A model generated the notes under the pieces. It did not search any database and had not been told where the DNA came from. It was given only the letters and a program-made list of their open reading frames with translations. A stretch of 55,076 bases of DNA, taken from contig JAWXBI010000123.1 in NCBI GenBank assembly GCA_034439915.1, forward strand, positions 1-55,076, written 5' to 3'. Position numbers and translations under genes: made by a program. The stretch comes from JADJLQ01 sp034439915. Lineage in GTDB: Bacteria; Bacteroidota; Bacteroidia; Chitinophagales; Saprospiraceae. How positions within the stretch are numbered: the first letter of the stretch is position 1; every line of letters starts with the position of its first letter. Positions 8,801 through 16,969 of this stretch are shown one piece after another.

Positions 8801-11033
8801 CTGCTGGTTTTTCACACACCGGAGGGGTTTTGTCATCCACCAGGATTTTAACCATACAATCGTTGTACAATAAGGCGGAACACGTATTTCCAGGTGCAAA
8901 ACCGCCGGAATTGCTCCCCTGTGGAAATAAATTGAGTTCTGCAGTTGCCAGTTGTTCCGGGAAATAGAAGGGGGTACAAATACTGACATCCAATTGGCCA
9001 AATGTCAATACAGAAAGGATATCCGCTGCGAGGGTGACGGAGCCTTCCCAAACCGGCAATAACAGTTTACCGAATCCGGTAATTTTGTTTCCATTTCCAA
9101 TGGTGTTGGCTACTGAAATTAACCAGGTGAAATAAGCTTCTGTACACAACCACGCTGGTTTTGCAGCACAATCCTTGCCTCCCTGGGGATGCAACCATTG
9201 GTAATTTCTCCAGATCCTATAGGTAGTGTAAGCATTGTAACAATACCAATCGTGTTTCGAACAGGGGAATACGTGGGGATCATATCTCGGAATGCCGCAG
9301 GCTTCATATACTCTTAATACCACCTGATTTTCTCCGCAGTTTCCCAAGTCGATATAGTCTTTAAATACATAACAGTTGATGTATTGGTCGATTACCCAGT
9401 CATACAGTTTTTTGTATTTCCAGAAATGGGTATTGCCACAATCTTTGATCAGTTTGGCTTCATAAGCTGCCCTTATTTTAGTAATGGTATCCATATGGGC
9501 TACTGCAAAATGAAGCACATTGCAACAATTATCTTTACTGCCATTGTCCAGGTCACGTGCATATACGCGTGCCCAACACGTACTCGGATCTACCGTAGTT
9601 TGTGTAATTTCATCACATACCGGATTCGGTGGAGTAATGTCCCGCACCCATACATCAATCACGGTATCTGTCCGGTTAAAACAACCGTCGACGAGGAATA
9701 CATCGATTTGGTGATGTACCTGTCCGTTAAAGGATGATACTATAGCTGGCAATGCAATTTTGTATGGTAATTCGCCATTAATGATATTTGTTTTACCGGG
9801 ATGGCTTTCCAAAATATATTGAACGGTAAAGGTCTGCTTGACTTTTGGGTCACAATCGTCGATCAAAAGTGCCAACAAATTAATATTGGCTAAACAATTG
9901 TGGGGACCCGTATTGACGGAATAACTCAATACACTTCCCGGTTTTACGATAGGTACTTCCCGGTCTTCTATTTTAATATATTGGACACAGGTCGTATCGG
10001 TCTGGGTACACCAGTCTACCATTAACCATTCTCTTCTGATTTTAAATCCTGTGCCGCATATTGGAATGATCTGATCTGTCCAGGTCAAACTGATTTTACA
10101 GAACCCACCCAATGCAGGATACATAGCGACCGAAGAGTCTATCTGGATGCTCTGGTCACCCAGCATCACTAACACACTGTCATCAATAAAAGGAACTACT
10201 TTTAAGCCTGCTGGAACACATTTTCTTAAAGCACCAAAAGTATCCCTGGCTTGTAATTGCAACAACTTTTCCGGTGAAGGATAGTTAGGGTTTGTTTTAT
10301 CTGAAGAAAATTGGATAAGGTCAAAATTGGAGACCGTACTGTTTGAACCCGTATTGCCCGGTTTTTTACATAATACCCGGCAACCCAACGTAATCGGATC
10401 AGGACAAGTGATATTTTGAAGGGAGTCCCTTCCTATAGTTAACGTGTCCGAACAAGTTGCAGAGTTGCCCCATTGGTCCCAGGTTCTAATCCTTCGTATG
10501 ACCCGTCCAAGTCCCCGGATATCTTCGCAACCGTAATCCGTCCATTGAAGGTTTTCAATAGCAGAAGATCCGGCCTGACCACAATTATCAATAATCACCC
10601 CTACAATTTCAGTTAGTCGGGATACCTGAAAACAGGATACCCGCGCATTCTTACAGACGGGTTGGGGCGCCGCTTTATCTTCTATGGTGACATAACCCCA
10701 GCAACTGTTCTGGCTCGTGGTTTCAATCACCCGATAAATAAAGGTATAACCGATATGACTGCGGTCTACCGAGCTGTCACCGCTCAATTTGTTGGTACCA
10801 TAAGGATAGTTTAATTCTACCTTATAGGTTAGACAAGTCAAACCTGGATTTTCGAGGAAATCATCTGGTTCAAACGATCTGAAACATTGGTCTGCCGGCA
10901 TAGACGCATTGACATGATCATTGCACACCAGGTTGCAAGTATCCTGGGCGCTCAGGTTCAATGAGTAAAACAATGCAATGACCACCGGGAGCCAGCATCG
11001 TTTCAAACATGGGAAGGTAATTGTCTTTTTCAT
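5847..11033 (-). CDS. Giant cysteine-rich T9SS-exported surface protein, paralogue B
   Basis: This 1,728-aa protein has a signal peptide with a positive n-region (MKKTITFPCLKRC) and cleavage near LNLSAQ. The long Cys-rich body is collinear with the protein at 405-5537: both have CNLVCNDHVNAS/CNLICNDLVHAS at the start, a GCRVLCKKPGNTGS block, DLDNGSKDNCC, and GWYGCNIYG with PVYCH in the middle. A dockerin-like pair lies at about 1368-1415 (GVSTIDLVLIEKHIQG, DVDRNKDITVVDLVEL). The type A T9SS sorting domain at about 1644-1728 has LFQNTPNPF, DVTGKQI and a KKMLLVE end. The many cysteines in a protein that folds outside the cell suggest disulphide cross-links. Tandem duplication is the simplest origin. 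Function is unknown; surface adhesion or sheath structure is a guess. Confidence 0.88.
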   Translation of the reverse strand: MKKTITFPCLKRCWLPVVIALFYSLNLSAQDTCNLVCNDHVNASMPADQCFRSFEPDDFLENPGLTCLTYKVELNYPYGTNKLSGDSSVDRSHIGYTFIYRVIETTSQNSCWGYVTIEDKAAPQPVCKNARVSCFQVSRLTEIVGVIIDNCGQAGSSAIENLQWTDYGCEDIRGLGRVIRRIRTWDQWGNSATCSDTLTIGRDSLQNITCPDPITLGCRVLCKKPGNTGSNSTVSNFDLIQFSSDKTNPNYPSPEKLLQLQARDTFGALRKCVPAGLKVVPFIDDSVLVMLGDQSIQIDSSVAMYPALGGFCKISLTWTDQIIPICGTGFKIRREWLMVDWCTQTDTTCVQYIKIEDREVPIVKPGSVLSYSVNTGPHNCLANINLLALLIDDCDPKVKQTFTVQYILESHPGKTNIINGELPYKIALPAIVSSFNGQVHHQIDVFLVDGCFNRTDTVIDVWVRDITPPNPVCDEITQTTVDPSTCWARVYARDLDNGSKDNCCNVLHFAVAHMDTITKIRAAYEAKLIKDCGNTHFWKYKKLYDWVIDQYINCYVFKDYIDLGNCGENQVVLRVYEACGIPRYDPHVFPCSKHDWYCYNAYTTYRIWRNYQWLHPQGGKDCAAKPAWLCTEAYFTWLISVANTIGNGNKITGFGKLLLPVWEGSVTLAADILSVLTFGQLDVSICTPFYFPEQLATAELNLFPQGSNSGGFAPGNTCSALLYNDCMVKILVDDKTPPVCEKPADLYWYCDNVTDVREIKGKRYYFNGHRYNKLEYAHAVCDISFGNDFVLANGNGSYDYDPTLNASDGSCEFNGVAYHAIECEIEFDNNLSDTADATGKAFGWYGCNIYGPSHQDEHGNYKDYCEDNRDSWSPVYCHTWLCLDRRDSVGKTDPRTAFYTPVLRSGGRGEDVSIGQFIIWDNCALGDTSVKDTSYIDNCGNGWVKRTWTIKDKCNATITCDQKIITRHRSDFEVEFPQDVTVNCLSSGSLTPEITGIPMIMDDDCELVGVNYEDVRYDIVPDACYKIVRTWKLIDWCKYDPTAHNRNPEVIVDDRKVAHSNERFCVYRHLKDDGDGYVTYTQIIKVIDEEAPAIVCKDTTICLYSGTDADCTAPNLTIPFFATDNCTLLDKISFRWELDLNASASDIAGKVFNKSAINSKSPTYVKSFTSNTIKDGTHLVHVIAEDNCGNQDTCTFVLTVKDCKKPTPYCFNGIATVIMPTTGEIAVWASDLNAGSFDNCTPKTSLTFSFGPDKTVTSKVFTCADIPNGISATIEVDIYVWDAAGNNDYCRTYLLIQDGNGNKCPDLTGAVGSIAGIIKTENQDAVERVKLEVKSSINMPAYMSDVKGNYSFSSLPFKENYTIVPSRDDDAMNGVSTIDLVLIEKHIQGVNTFNSPYKLIAADVDRNKDITVVDLVELRKLILSVYDKLPNNTSWKFVPKSYAFPSTGSPLTANYPEQIDINKLSQNELNRDFVGIKIGDVNMTATPHSLLGVEVRENSGSLRFKIDEKELKAGETATIEFKADNFTSIEGYQFSLALSGLSLVDIKKGDLKVDATHFGLTKLNQGYITTSWSDVKSGGHGTTLSPGAVAFSLKVKADKPVKLSESIRINSRYTRSEAYASDGLNTRFLGVSLEVGNAVSSTPYALFQNTPNPFKNQTVIGFELGKEEKTTISITDVTGKQIKAYQVDGVKGINKLVVNRSEFGGAGILYYTIKTKTFSDTKKMLLVE

Positions 11034-11349
11034 TCTAGAAAGTGTTTGATTGATTCAAAAGATTAAATAGATTTAAATTCATATGGTCGATTTACTTCTC
11101 CCACTATTTTCCAAAACCATACCAAAAACTTTTTTTTAATAGCCTGAACTTCAGTAAAATACTCCCGAAATACACATGTGTTAAAAAATATAATTGTTAT
11201 CTGTTGTTAAACAGTTTTATACACATTACACTTTTGAATAATGTGTTTAAATATGATAAATTTTCTACATAAATATTTTTATTAATATGTGATTGGAATT
11301 TGTTTTTCCCATGGTGTTAAGAAACACTTAACTTAATTTTGTTCTTTCA
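11034..11349. other. AT-rich divergent promoter region
   Basis: This 316-bp region lies between the divergent giant paralogue B and the MBL hydrolase. It is very AT-rich, has no ORF, and should hold promoters for both. The only recognisable element is TAATTTTG at 11334-11341 on the plus strand, 8 bp before the MBL start codon. Confidence 0.5.
11334..11341 (+). promoter_or_regulatory. Possible -7 element (TAnnTTTG) of the MBL gene
   Basis: TAATTTTG matches the Bacteroidota -7 consensus TAnnTTTG, but there is no TTTG at the expected distance upstream. Transcription from it would begin almost at the ATG (11350), giving a leaderless or nearly leaderless mRNA. Confidence 0.3.
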
Positions 11350-12150
11350 ATGCAACATTTATCCGGTGACCATTTTTATATTTTTCAAAGCAGGTGGTGG
11401 CAATTAAATTCAATCCTATGCAATATGCACTCCACCACACTGATCTGGGATCCTGCCTATGATCCGTTTGAATTGGAAGCGATTTTAATTCAGGCCGCCA
11501 AATTTGAAGCCAGTTCAAAATATTTATTGTTTACCCATGGTGATTATGATCATATAGCGGGAGGGGTCAATTTTGAAGATTACCAACTCGTGGGTTCAAC
11601 AGCATTCCGGGACAAGTCGGATAAAGAGCAGGTCATTCAACAAATAAACAACCTGGACCATGAATTTTATGTTGAAAGAAAAAAACCGGTGACCTTTCCT
11701 GTCCTGGATATACCCATAGTGCCAGCTAATCCCACTATTTTGAAGTTGGGAAATCTTGAAGTCATTTTTTTTCGTGCGGCAGGTCATACGCCAGATGGAT
11801 TGTTTACGCTGGTACCTGAATTGGGTCTATGGGTGGCTGGTGACTACCTTTCAGATATCGAGTTTCCCTTTGTAGAAGACGAGCTGAAGGATTACCTCGC
11901 GACACTGGAAACTGCCCGTAGGCTTTTAGACGATTATGCTATAAAGGTTATGGTACCTGGACATGGTAATCCTGCTTATTCCAAAGACGAGATCCTGAAA
12001 CGCATTGACCATTCTGAGCGGTATGTAAACAGTTTGACCCAGGATACGACACCAGACTGGAGAACGACCTGGGGTTCGTCACCATTTCATCATTTCCTGG
12101 ATAAAATGCATCTCAAAAATATTGCGCATGTCCGGTCAGCAACTCTATAA
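11350..12150 (+). CDS. MBL-fold metallo-hydrolase
   Basis: This 266-aa cytoplasmic protein of the metallo-beta-lactamase superfamily has the metal-binding motif at residues 62-71, THGDYDHIAG (H63, D65, D67, H68). This is the HxDxDH version of the usual HxHxDH and is common in glyoxalase II-like relatives. Later ligands are likely GHTPDG (the H of RAAGHT), the D in VAGDYLSD and the H in VPGHGNP. The substrate cannot be read from the sequence; thioester or small-ester hydrolysis is typical of this group. The ATG at 11350 is preferred over the one at 11425 because residues 9-25 form the first beta-strands of the fold. Its end overlaps the start of the next gene, so the two probably form an operon. 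Confidence 0.8.
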   Translation: MQHLSGDHFYIFQSRWWQLNSILCNMHSTTLIWDPAYDPFELEAILIQAAKFEASSKYLLFTHGDYDHIAGGVNFEDYQLVGSTAFRDKSDKEQVIQQINNLDHEFYVERKKPVTFPVLDIPIVPANPTILKLGNLEVIFFRAAGHTPDGLFTLVPELGLWVAGDYLSDIEFPFVEDELKDYLATLETARRLLDDYAIKVMVPGHGNPAYSKDEILKRIDHSERYVNSLTQDTTPDWRTTWGSSPFHHFLDKMHLKNIAHVRSATL

Positions 12151-12538
12151 TACCCCCTTATTGAAAAAAATAGGTGCCAAAGAAAATCAACACCTACTGG
12201 TTTTGAATCCACCTTCTTTTATACGGGAATTACTGATTGGTGAAAAATTAGTATTTCAAACCCAAGCCGATACTTCCAAAAAATATGATTTGATCTGGTT
12301 ATTTACCAACAAGGTCAGGGAGCTGGAATCTGGTTTAAAATCACTCCGATTGATGTTAAACCCGCCCGGCATCATCTGGGTATCCTGGTATAAAAAATCT
12401 TCCAGGCTGATTTCTGAATTAAATGAAGATATCATCCGGGACACCGCGTTGGCGCTGGACCTGGTGGATATAAAAGTGGCTTCTGTCGATCCATCGTGGT
12501 CTGCCCTTAAATTGGTAATCCCGCTTAATAAAAGGTAA
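12128..12538 (+). CDS. DUF3052-like small protein
   Basis: From the ATG at 12128 this is a 136-aa protein beginning MSGQQLYNTPLLKKIGAKEN, followed by HLLVLNPPSF, which resembles the N-terminus of DUF3052 proteins ('GYSGTPLAKKLG', then 'VLLLNAP'). A TTG two codons upstream is also possible, but ATG is preferred. The gene overlaps the MBL gene by 23 bp, which suggests translational coupling. A central segment (KYDLIWLFTNKVRELESGLK) and a WVSWYKKSS motif fit the family, whose biochemical role is not established. There is no signal peptide, so it is cytoplasmic. Confidence 0.65.
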   Translation: MSGQQLYNTPLLKKIGAKENQHLLVLNPPSFIRELLIGEKLVFQTQADTSKKYDLIWLFTNKVRELESGLKSLRLMLNPPGIIWVSWYKKSSRLISELNEDIIRDTALALDLVDIKVASVDPSWSALKLVIPLNKR

Positions 12539-12601
12539 ACGACAAGGTCAGCGCGGCACAGCCATTGGAGATTGAATTCATATGACCTGTCTATTGTAAA
12601 A

Positions 12602-15592
12602 TCAGACTTGCATAAAATTTTCTTTTAATACCTCCTTACTCCGCTGCAGCAGCTGGTCCGCATCATTCCTGTCGAAACACATGGGTGGTTTGAATTTGAT
12701 CACGTTGTCATCCGGGCCATCCGTACTCATCAGGATTCCTTTAGTTTTCATTCGTTCTATAAAATATTTTGCCTGCGGCGTTGCAGGCTGAAGCCCATTC
12801 ATAAATTCAATCCCCAGGAAATACCCGAAACCCCGGATATCGGCCAGGATGGGGTGATCAAATTTCATAAGCTCCCATTCGTTTTTGAGATAGCTGCCAA
12901 TCTGATTTGCCTGATCCATGAGCTTTTCTTCTATTAGTGTGGTCAGTACTTCACAGGCGATTGCACAACTGACTGGATTGCCACCAAACGTATTAAAGTA
13001 TTCCATTCCATTATTAAATGCAGCGGCAATTTCAGTGCGACATACCACCGCCCCTATCGGGTGTCCGTTGCCTAATGGTTTTCCAAAAGTGACTATGTCC
13101 GGAACCAATCGATCCTTTTCATACGCACAAAAATATTCTCCGGTTCGCCCAAGGCCTGTCTGCACTTCATCTGCTATATACAATCCTCCCGATTTCCGGA
13201 CCGACTGCACCGCTCGGTTGAGGAAGCCCAGAGGGTATACCACCTGACCACCACAGCTTAAAATGGATTCAGCAAATAACCCAACGGGGGCCTTGCCCTG
13301 ACCTTGCAGTTGTTCCAAAATAGATTGGACTTCCTCCATATAGGCTTCAGCCTGATCAGTTGCACCCGCATATTTACCCCTGAATGGATCAGGCATTGGA
13401 ATGACATGAGTATGGGCTGGTCGACCCTGGCCTCCTTTCCGGTCAAATTTATAAGAGCTGAGGTCTATCATCAAAGCACTATTGCCATGGTATGCCCATT
13501 GGAGAGTGAGGATATCTTTTTGTCGGGTATAGTTTTTAGCAAGCCTTATAGCCAATTCATTGGCCTCCGTCCCTGAATTGGTGAAATAACAAATAGAAAG
13601 AGACGGATCCAGCATCCGGGTCAACTGGTCGGCTAGTTCAATAATTTGAGGATGCAGATAACGTGTGTTGGTGTTGAGTACAGCCATGGCAGCCTGTCCT
13701 CTGCGCACGATGCGCGGACATTCATGCCCACAATGGGCTACATTATTGACTGTATCCAGAAACCGCCTCCCGGTGTGATCCAACAAATACTGCATCACTC
13801 CCCGTTGAATGTATAGTGGTTGTCTATAAGATAATGAAAGATTGTATCCCAATTTATTCTTACGGGCATCCTGAAGCTGATAAAGATCAGATTTTGTATC
13901 CACCTGGCTTGAAATGCCGGTCAAAATTTCAGGGTCCGGACATATCGAGGTCCATAGGTTTCTATCTTCATAGGCAGCTACACCGGGAAAGTCTCCGTTC
14001 ATATCCATCAAATCAAGGATTACCTGAAAATGAAGGTGTGGGGGCCAACCGCCATTTTCATCAAGATCTCCGATATAACTTAAAGTCTGACCATCGGATA
14101 CCGTTTGGCCTGGTTCCCATAGTTCCAGACTTTTCCGGGAAAGATGGCCATACAAAGTAAAGAACTGGACTCCATCGGTTTCATGTTTTAAGATTAATGT
14201 CGGTCCGTAATCCCTTGGGTTTGCATTGTCCTGAAAAGAATGAATGATACCCTTAAAAGGAGCAAATACCGGGGTACCCGGTTCAGTAAAAAAATCGAGG
14301 CCCAGATGGACTGTTCTCCAGTCAGGCCCATCATTCCCTTCTGATTTAAATGAATCTGTTGTATAAAATGGCCGGATTTCATTGTAACCACCCAGCCCCA
14401 GTCGAATTCCTTTGGTGATTAAAATTTGTTGCAACCTGCCCTTCAATGCAGCATCATTGGAATAAGCTTCAAAATTGCCCAGGTCCGGGCTATCAATCCG
14501 GAAATTGAACAGGTGGTAAGACTTTAATAATCCCATATCCAATAAGGGATGGAACCTGATTTTTTTCAATTTTTCAATAATGATATCCCCACCTGGTACC
14601 GGTTTTTTATTGCAAACTGCCCTGAAGGTATAATGTGCCAGATCCGGTGAAATGGAAACCCATTTATCGAATAACAACAAGGCCTTTTTATCTGTAATCT
14701 GGAGATAGGAGTTATCCGGATAATCACGCCGGTTGATTGCGGATACCGTAAGACTGATCATGAGGCGGCTCAGGATCTGGGCATACAGTACCTTCAACTC
14801 CTGGTCTTCCAGAGGTTGGATCTCGTGATAGGCAGATAAAATTTCACTGGCTCCGCGCAGGGGATCTGGCAGGTCAAGGATAAGGTAAGCGCACGCAATG
14901 GCCAATTCATTGATCCGGTGGGTATACACCATATCGAGACAATCGATAAATCCATGTGCTTTAAAGACCAGGGAATCGGGATCCCAGAAACACAAAAGAT
15001 TATAATCGTTGGCATCGTTATAGTTGATTTGTTTTGGACAAGTCAACAATGCCGGTTTGATTACCTGGTCGATCCAGGCCAGTTTTTCTGTAAAAACCTT
15101 GTGGATATGGGGTGGATGCAGGTGCAGATGATCTTTGATCCAATCTTTTTGCGATGGGTCCCACTTTATAAAACGATGTGCAGCGGCGTCTTCAAACTCC
15201 CTTAATCCAATTGTAATAGATGCGAGCATCTGGCCTATCGAATGTCTGGTTGCGGAGGACTGAGGTTTGATATCGGCTAAAATGTTTTTTTCTATCCATT
15301 CGAAAACCCGGATATGATAACCCTGAGACGCTGCGATAGGGCCACCATCAACTGATAAACATTGGATAGGTAAGGCATAAGGAAATTGAACTTTTCGAAG
15401 GTGTTTCAACGCCTTAGTTTCCATATCCAGAATAGCTTTAGGCCTTCCGGGGTGAGATAGCTTTACAGCATATTTTTTGCCTTGCGGGTTAGTCAGGCTA
15501 TAGACAGCATCCAATTCAGAATATATTGGCTGTAAAAGGCCGTCCAGACCGTATTGCGTGCGGAGAATGAATAAAATATTATCGGGATGCAT
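12602..15592 (-). CDS. Three-domain protein: APH-type kinase, M23 metallopeptidase, class III PLP phospholyase/aminotransferase
   Basis: This 996-aa protein has three parts. Residues about 20-290 are an aminoglycoside-phosphotransferase/hydroxylysine-kinase-like domain with catalytic loop YNDANDYN (D193, N198) and the DFG-equivalent GFIDCLD. Residues about 400-550 are an M23 (LytM-type) domain with all ligands present: H429 and D433 (HLGLD), H483 (YGHL), H519 and H521 (HLH). Residues about 580-990 are a class III PLP enzyme with Schiff-base lysine K838 (TFGKPLGNGHP) and the NNVAHCGH and LNTNTRYLHP blocks typical of the AGXT2L phospholyase branch. In that family, amino alcohols (hydroxylysine, ethanolamine) are phosphorylated and then eliminated to an aldehyde with loss of phosphate and ammonia; the kinase plus lyase pairing here predicts such a two-step route in one chain. 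There is no signal peptide, so the M23 part is odd for the cytoplasm. The exact substrate is unknown. Confidence 0.8.
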   Translation of the reverse strand: MHPDNILFILRTQYGLDGLLQPIYSELDAVYSLTNPQGKKYAVKLSHPGRPKAILDMETKALKHLRKVQFPYALPIQCLSVDGGPIAASQGYHIRVFEWIEKNILADIKPQSSATRHSIGQMLASITIGLREFEDAAAHRFIKWDPSQKDWIKDHLHLHPPHIHKVFTEKLAWIDQVIKPALLTCPKQINYNDANDYNLLCFWDPDSLVFKAHGFIDCLDMVYTHRINELAIACAYLILDLPDPLRGASEILSAYHEIQPLEDQELKVLYAQILSRLMISLTVSAINRRDYPDNSYLQITDKKALLLFDKWVSISPDLAHYTFRAVCNKKPVPGGDIIIEKLKKIRFHPLLDMGLLKSYHLFNFRIDSPDLGNFEAYSNDAALKGRLQQILITKGIRLGLGGYNEIRPFYTTDSFKSEGNDGPDWRTVHLGLDFFTEPGTPVFAPFKGIIHSFQDNANPRDYGPTLILKHETDGVQFFTLYGHLSRKSLELWEPGQTVSDGQTLSYIGDLDENGGWPPHLHFQVILDLMDMNGDFPGVAAYEDRNLWTSICPDPEILTGISSQVDTKSDLYQLQDARKNKLGYNLSLSYRQPLYIQRGVMQYLLDHTGRRFLDTVNNVAHCGHECPRIVRRGQAAMAVLNTNTRYLHPQIIELADQLTRMLDPSLSICYFTNSGTEANELAIRLAKNYTRQKDILTLQWAYHGNSALMIDLSSYKFDRKGGQGRPAHTHVIPMPDPFRGKYAGATDQAEAYMEEVQSILEQLQGQGKAPVGLFAESILSCGGQVVYPLGFLNRAVQSVRKSGGLYIADEVQTGLGRTGEYFCAYEKDRLVPDIVTFGKPLGNGHPIGAVVCRTEIAAAFNNGMEYFNTFGGNPVSCAIACEVLTTLIEEKLMDQANQIGSYLKNEWELMKFDHPILADIRGFGYFLGIEFMNGLQPATPQAKYFIERMKTKGILMSTDGPDDNVIKFKPPMCFDRNDADQLLQRSKEVLKENFMQV

Positions 15593-15935
15593 GCTCTGGT
15601 CGAAATTTAATCAAATATCCCAGGTTAATAGTGAAAAATTAAAATGTATGGCGACCATATGATATACCATTTCATTTTCTGCCGGGAATATTTAAGGCTA
15701 ACCTTGTAAAATGGAATGGTAAGCCATTGTCGGTTGCCCAATAAGTTCTTACTTTATAGTATGAGCAATTGAAAATGACCTCCTTTGTGCTGGCATGCAC
15801 CTTTATAGGGTGTAGCAACAGGCCCGGGTGAAGAAACGCCCTTTTAAACTTTTGCAAATCGGCCCTTGGCCCCTTCCGGTTGTCCCTCCCATTTGTTTCA
15901 TTTTACCTAAATTTGCCGCTCTAAACCAAACAAAC
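15593..15935. other. Divergent intergenic region upstream of pdhB
   Basis: This 343-bp region lies between the trifunctional gene and pdhB. The frame upstream of pdhB is open back to 15828, but that extension (proline- and hydrophobic-rich, no family similarity) looks untranslated. A -7-like TAAATTTG lies at 15908-15915. No other gene or RNA is visible. Confidence 0.5.
15908..15915 (+). promoter_or_regulatory. -7-like promoter element of pdhB
   Basis: TAAATTTG fits TAnnTTTG and lies 20 bp before the pdhB ATG. TTG/TTTG triplets upstream (15880-15882, 15892-15895) are not at the ideal 19-bp spacing, so the -33 part is uncertain. Confidence 0.4.
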
Positions 15936-16922
15936 ATGAGCCGGATAATAACCTTGAGGGATGCATTACGGGAAGCGATGATTGAAGAGATGCGGAGGGA
16001 TCCTCTCGTTTTCCTTATGGGAGAGGAGGTAGCTACTTACAACGGGGCCTATAAGGTCAGTAAAGGAATGCTGGACGAGTTTGGTCCCCAACGGGTGATC
16101 GATACCCCGATCTCTGAGTTGGGCTTTACAGGCATTGGGGTAGGAGCTGCCATGAATGGATTAAGGCCGATCATTGAATTTATGACGTGGAATTTTGCCA
16201 TTCTGGCCTTTGACCAGATTGTAAATAATGCGGCCAAGACCTTGAGTCAATCCGGGGGTCAGTTTGCCTGTCCGATTGTTTTCAGAGGCCCGAGTGGTTC
16301 GGCAGGACAACTTGCCCAACAACATTCCCAGACTTTCGAGTCCTGGATGGCTAATGTTCCTGGTCTCAAAGTGGTGTCCTGTATTGATCCTGCGGATGCC
16401 AAAGGACTATTAAAGTCGGCGATCCGGGACAATGATCCGGTTTGTATGATGGAGTCGGAAATATTATATGGATTTAAAGGGGAGGTACCGGAAGGCGAAT
16501 ATCTGGTCCCAATAGGGGTTGCTGCTGTTCGCAGGGAAGGAAAAGACGTCACCATTGTATCGTATAATAAAATGGTAGAGGTAGCCCGCAAAGCTGCTGA
16601 TGAGTTGGCCAAAGAAGGAATAGAGGCTGAAATCATTGATTTGCGTACCATCCGGCCGCTGGATTACAAAACAATCGTTAAGTCGGTGAAAAAAACCAAC
16701 CGCCTGGTGGTAGTGGATGAAGCATGGCCATTCTCCGGAGTAAGTGCTGAGGTGGCGTATGAGATTCAGAAATATGCTTTTGATTATCTCGACGCACCGA
16801 TCACCCGGGTCAATGCTGCTGATACTTCTCTGCCTTATGCTCCTACCTTAGTGGAGGCCTGGCTGCCTAGTCCCGCCAAGGTAATCAAAGCGGTGAAAGA
16901 AGTCATGTATGTCAATAAATAA
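15936..16922 (+). CDS. pdhB: Pyruvate dehydrogenase E1 component, beta subunit
   Basis: The 328-aa transketolase-like protein starts MSRIITLRDALREAMIEEM, followed by the E1-beta hallmark LMGEEVATYNGAYKVSKGM and TPISELGFTGIGVGAAMNG. The later blocks GPSGSAGQLAQQHSQ (cofactor/subunit interface) and the C-terminal transketolase domain with IDLRTIRPLD are intact. With the alpha subunit it forms the thiamine-diphosphate E1 that decarboxylates pyruvate for acetyl-CoA synthesis. The alpha subunit is not in the window, so the gene stands alone, as is common in Bacteroidota. The ATG at 15936 is chosen over the longer frame from 15828 because family members begin at this methionine and the length then matches (about 325 aa). 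Confidence 0.93.
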   Translation: MSRIITLRDALREAMIEEMRRDPLVFLMGEEVATYNGAYKVSKGMLDEFGPQRVIDTPISELGFTGIGVGAAMNGLRPIIEFMTWNFAILAFDQIVNNAAKTLSQSGGQFACPIVFRGPSGSAGQLAQQHSQTFESWMANVPGLKVVSCIDPADAKGLLKSAIRDNDPVCMMESEILYGFKGEVPEGEYLVPIGVAAVRREGKDVTIVSYNKMVEVARKAADELAKEGIEAEIIDLRTIRPLDYKTIVKSVKKTNRLVVVDEAWPFSGVSAEVAYEIQKYAFDYLDAPITRVNAADTSLPYAPTLVEAWLPSPAKVIKAVKEVMYVNK

Positions 16923-16969
16923 TCGTTGATAATTATTTATTGATAATCATCCAGAACTTCTCTGGTGGG

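Noticed and set aside
15828..15935. 36-residue N-terminal extension of pdhB
   Set aside because: Not similar to E1-beta proteins; the ATG at 15936 gives the usual length and opening sequence.
16951..16965. CCAGA/TCTGG hairpin between pdhB and the barrel gene
   Set aside because: Only a 5-bp stem with no T-run on either strand; too weak to call a terminator.
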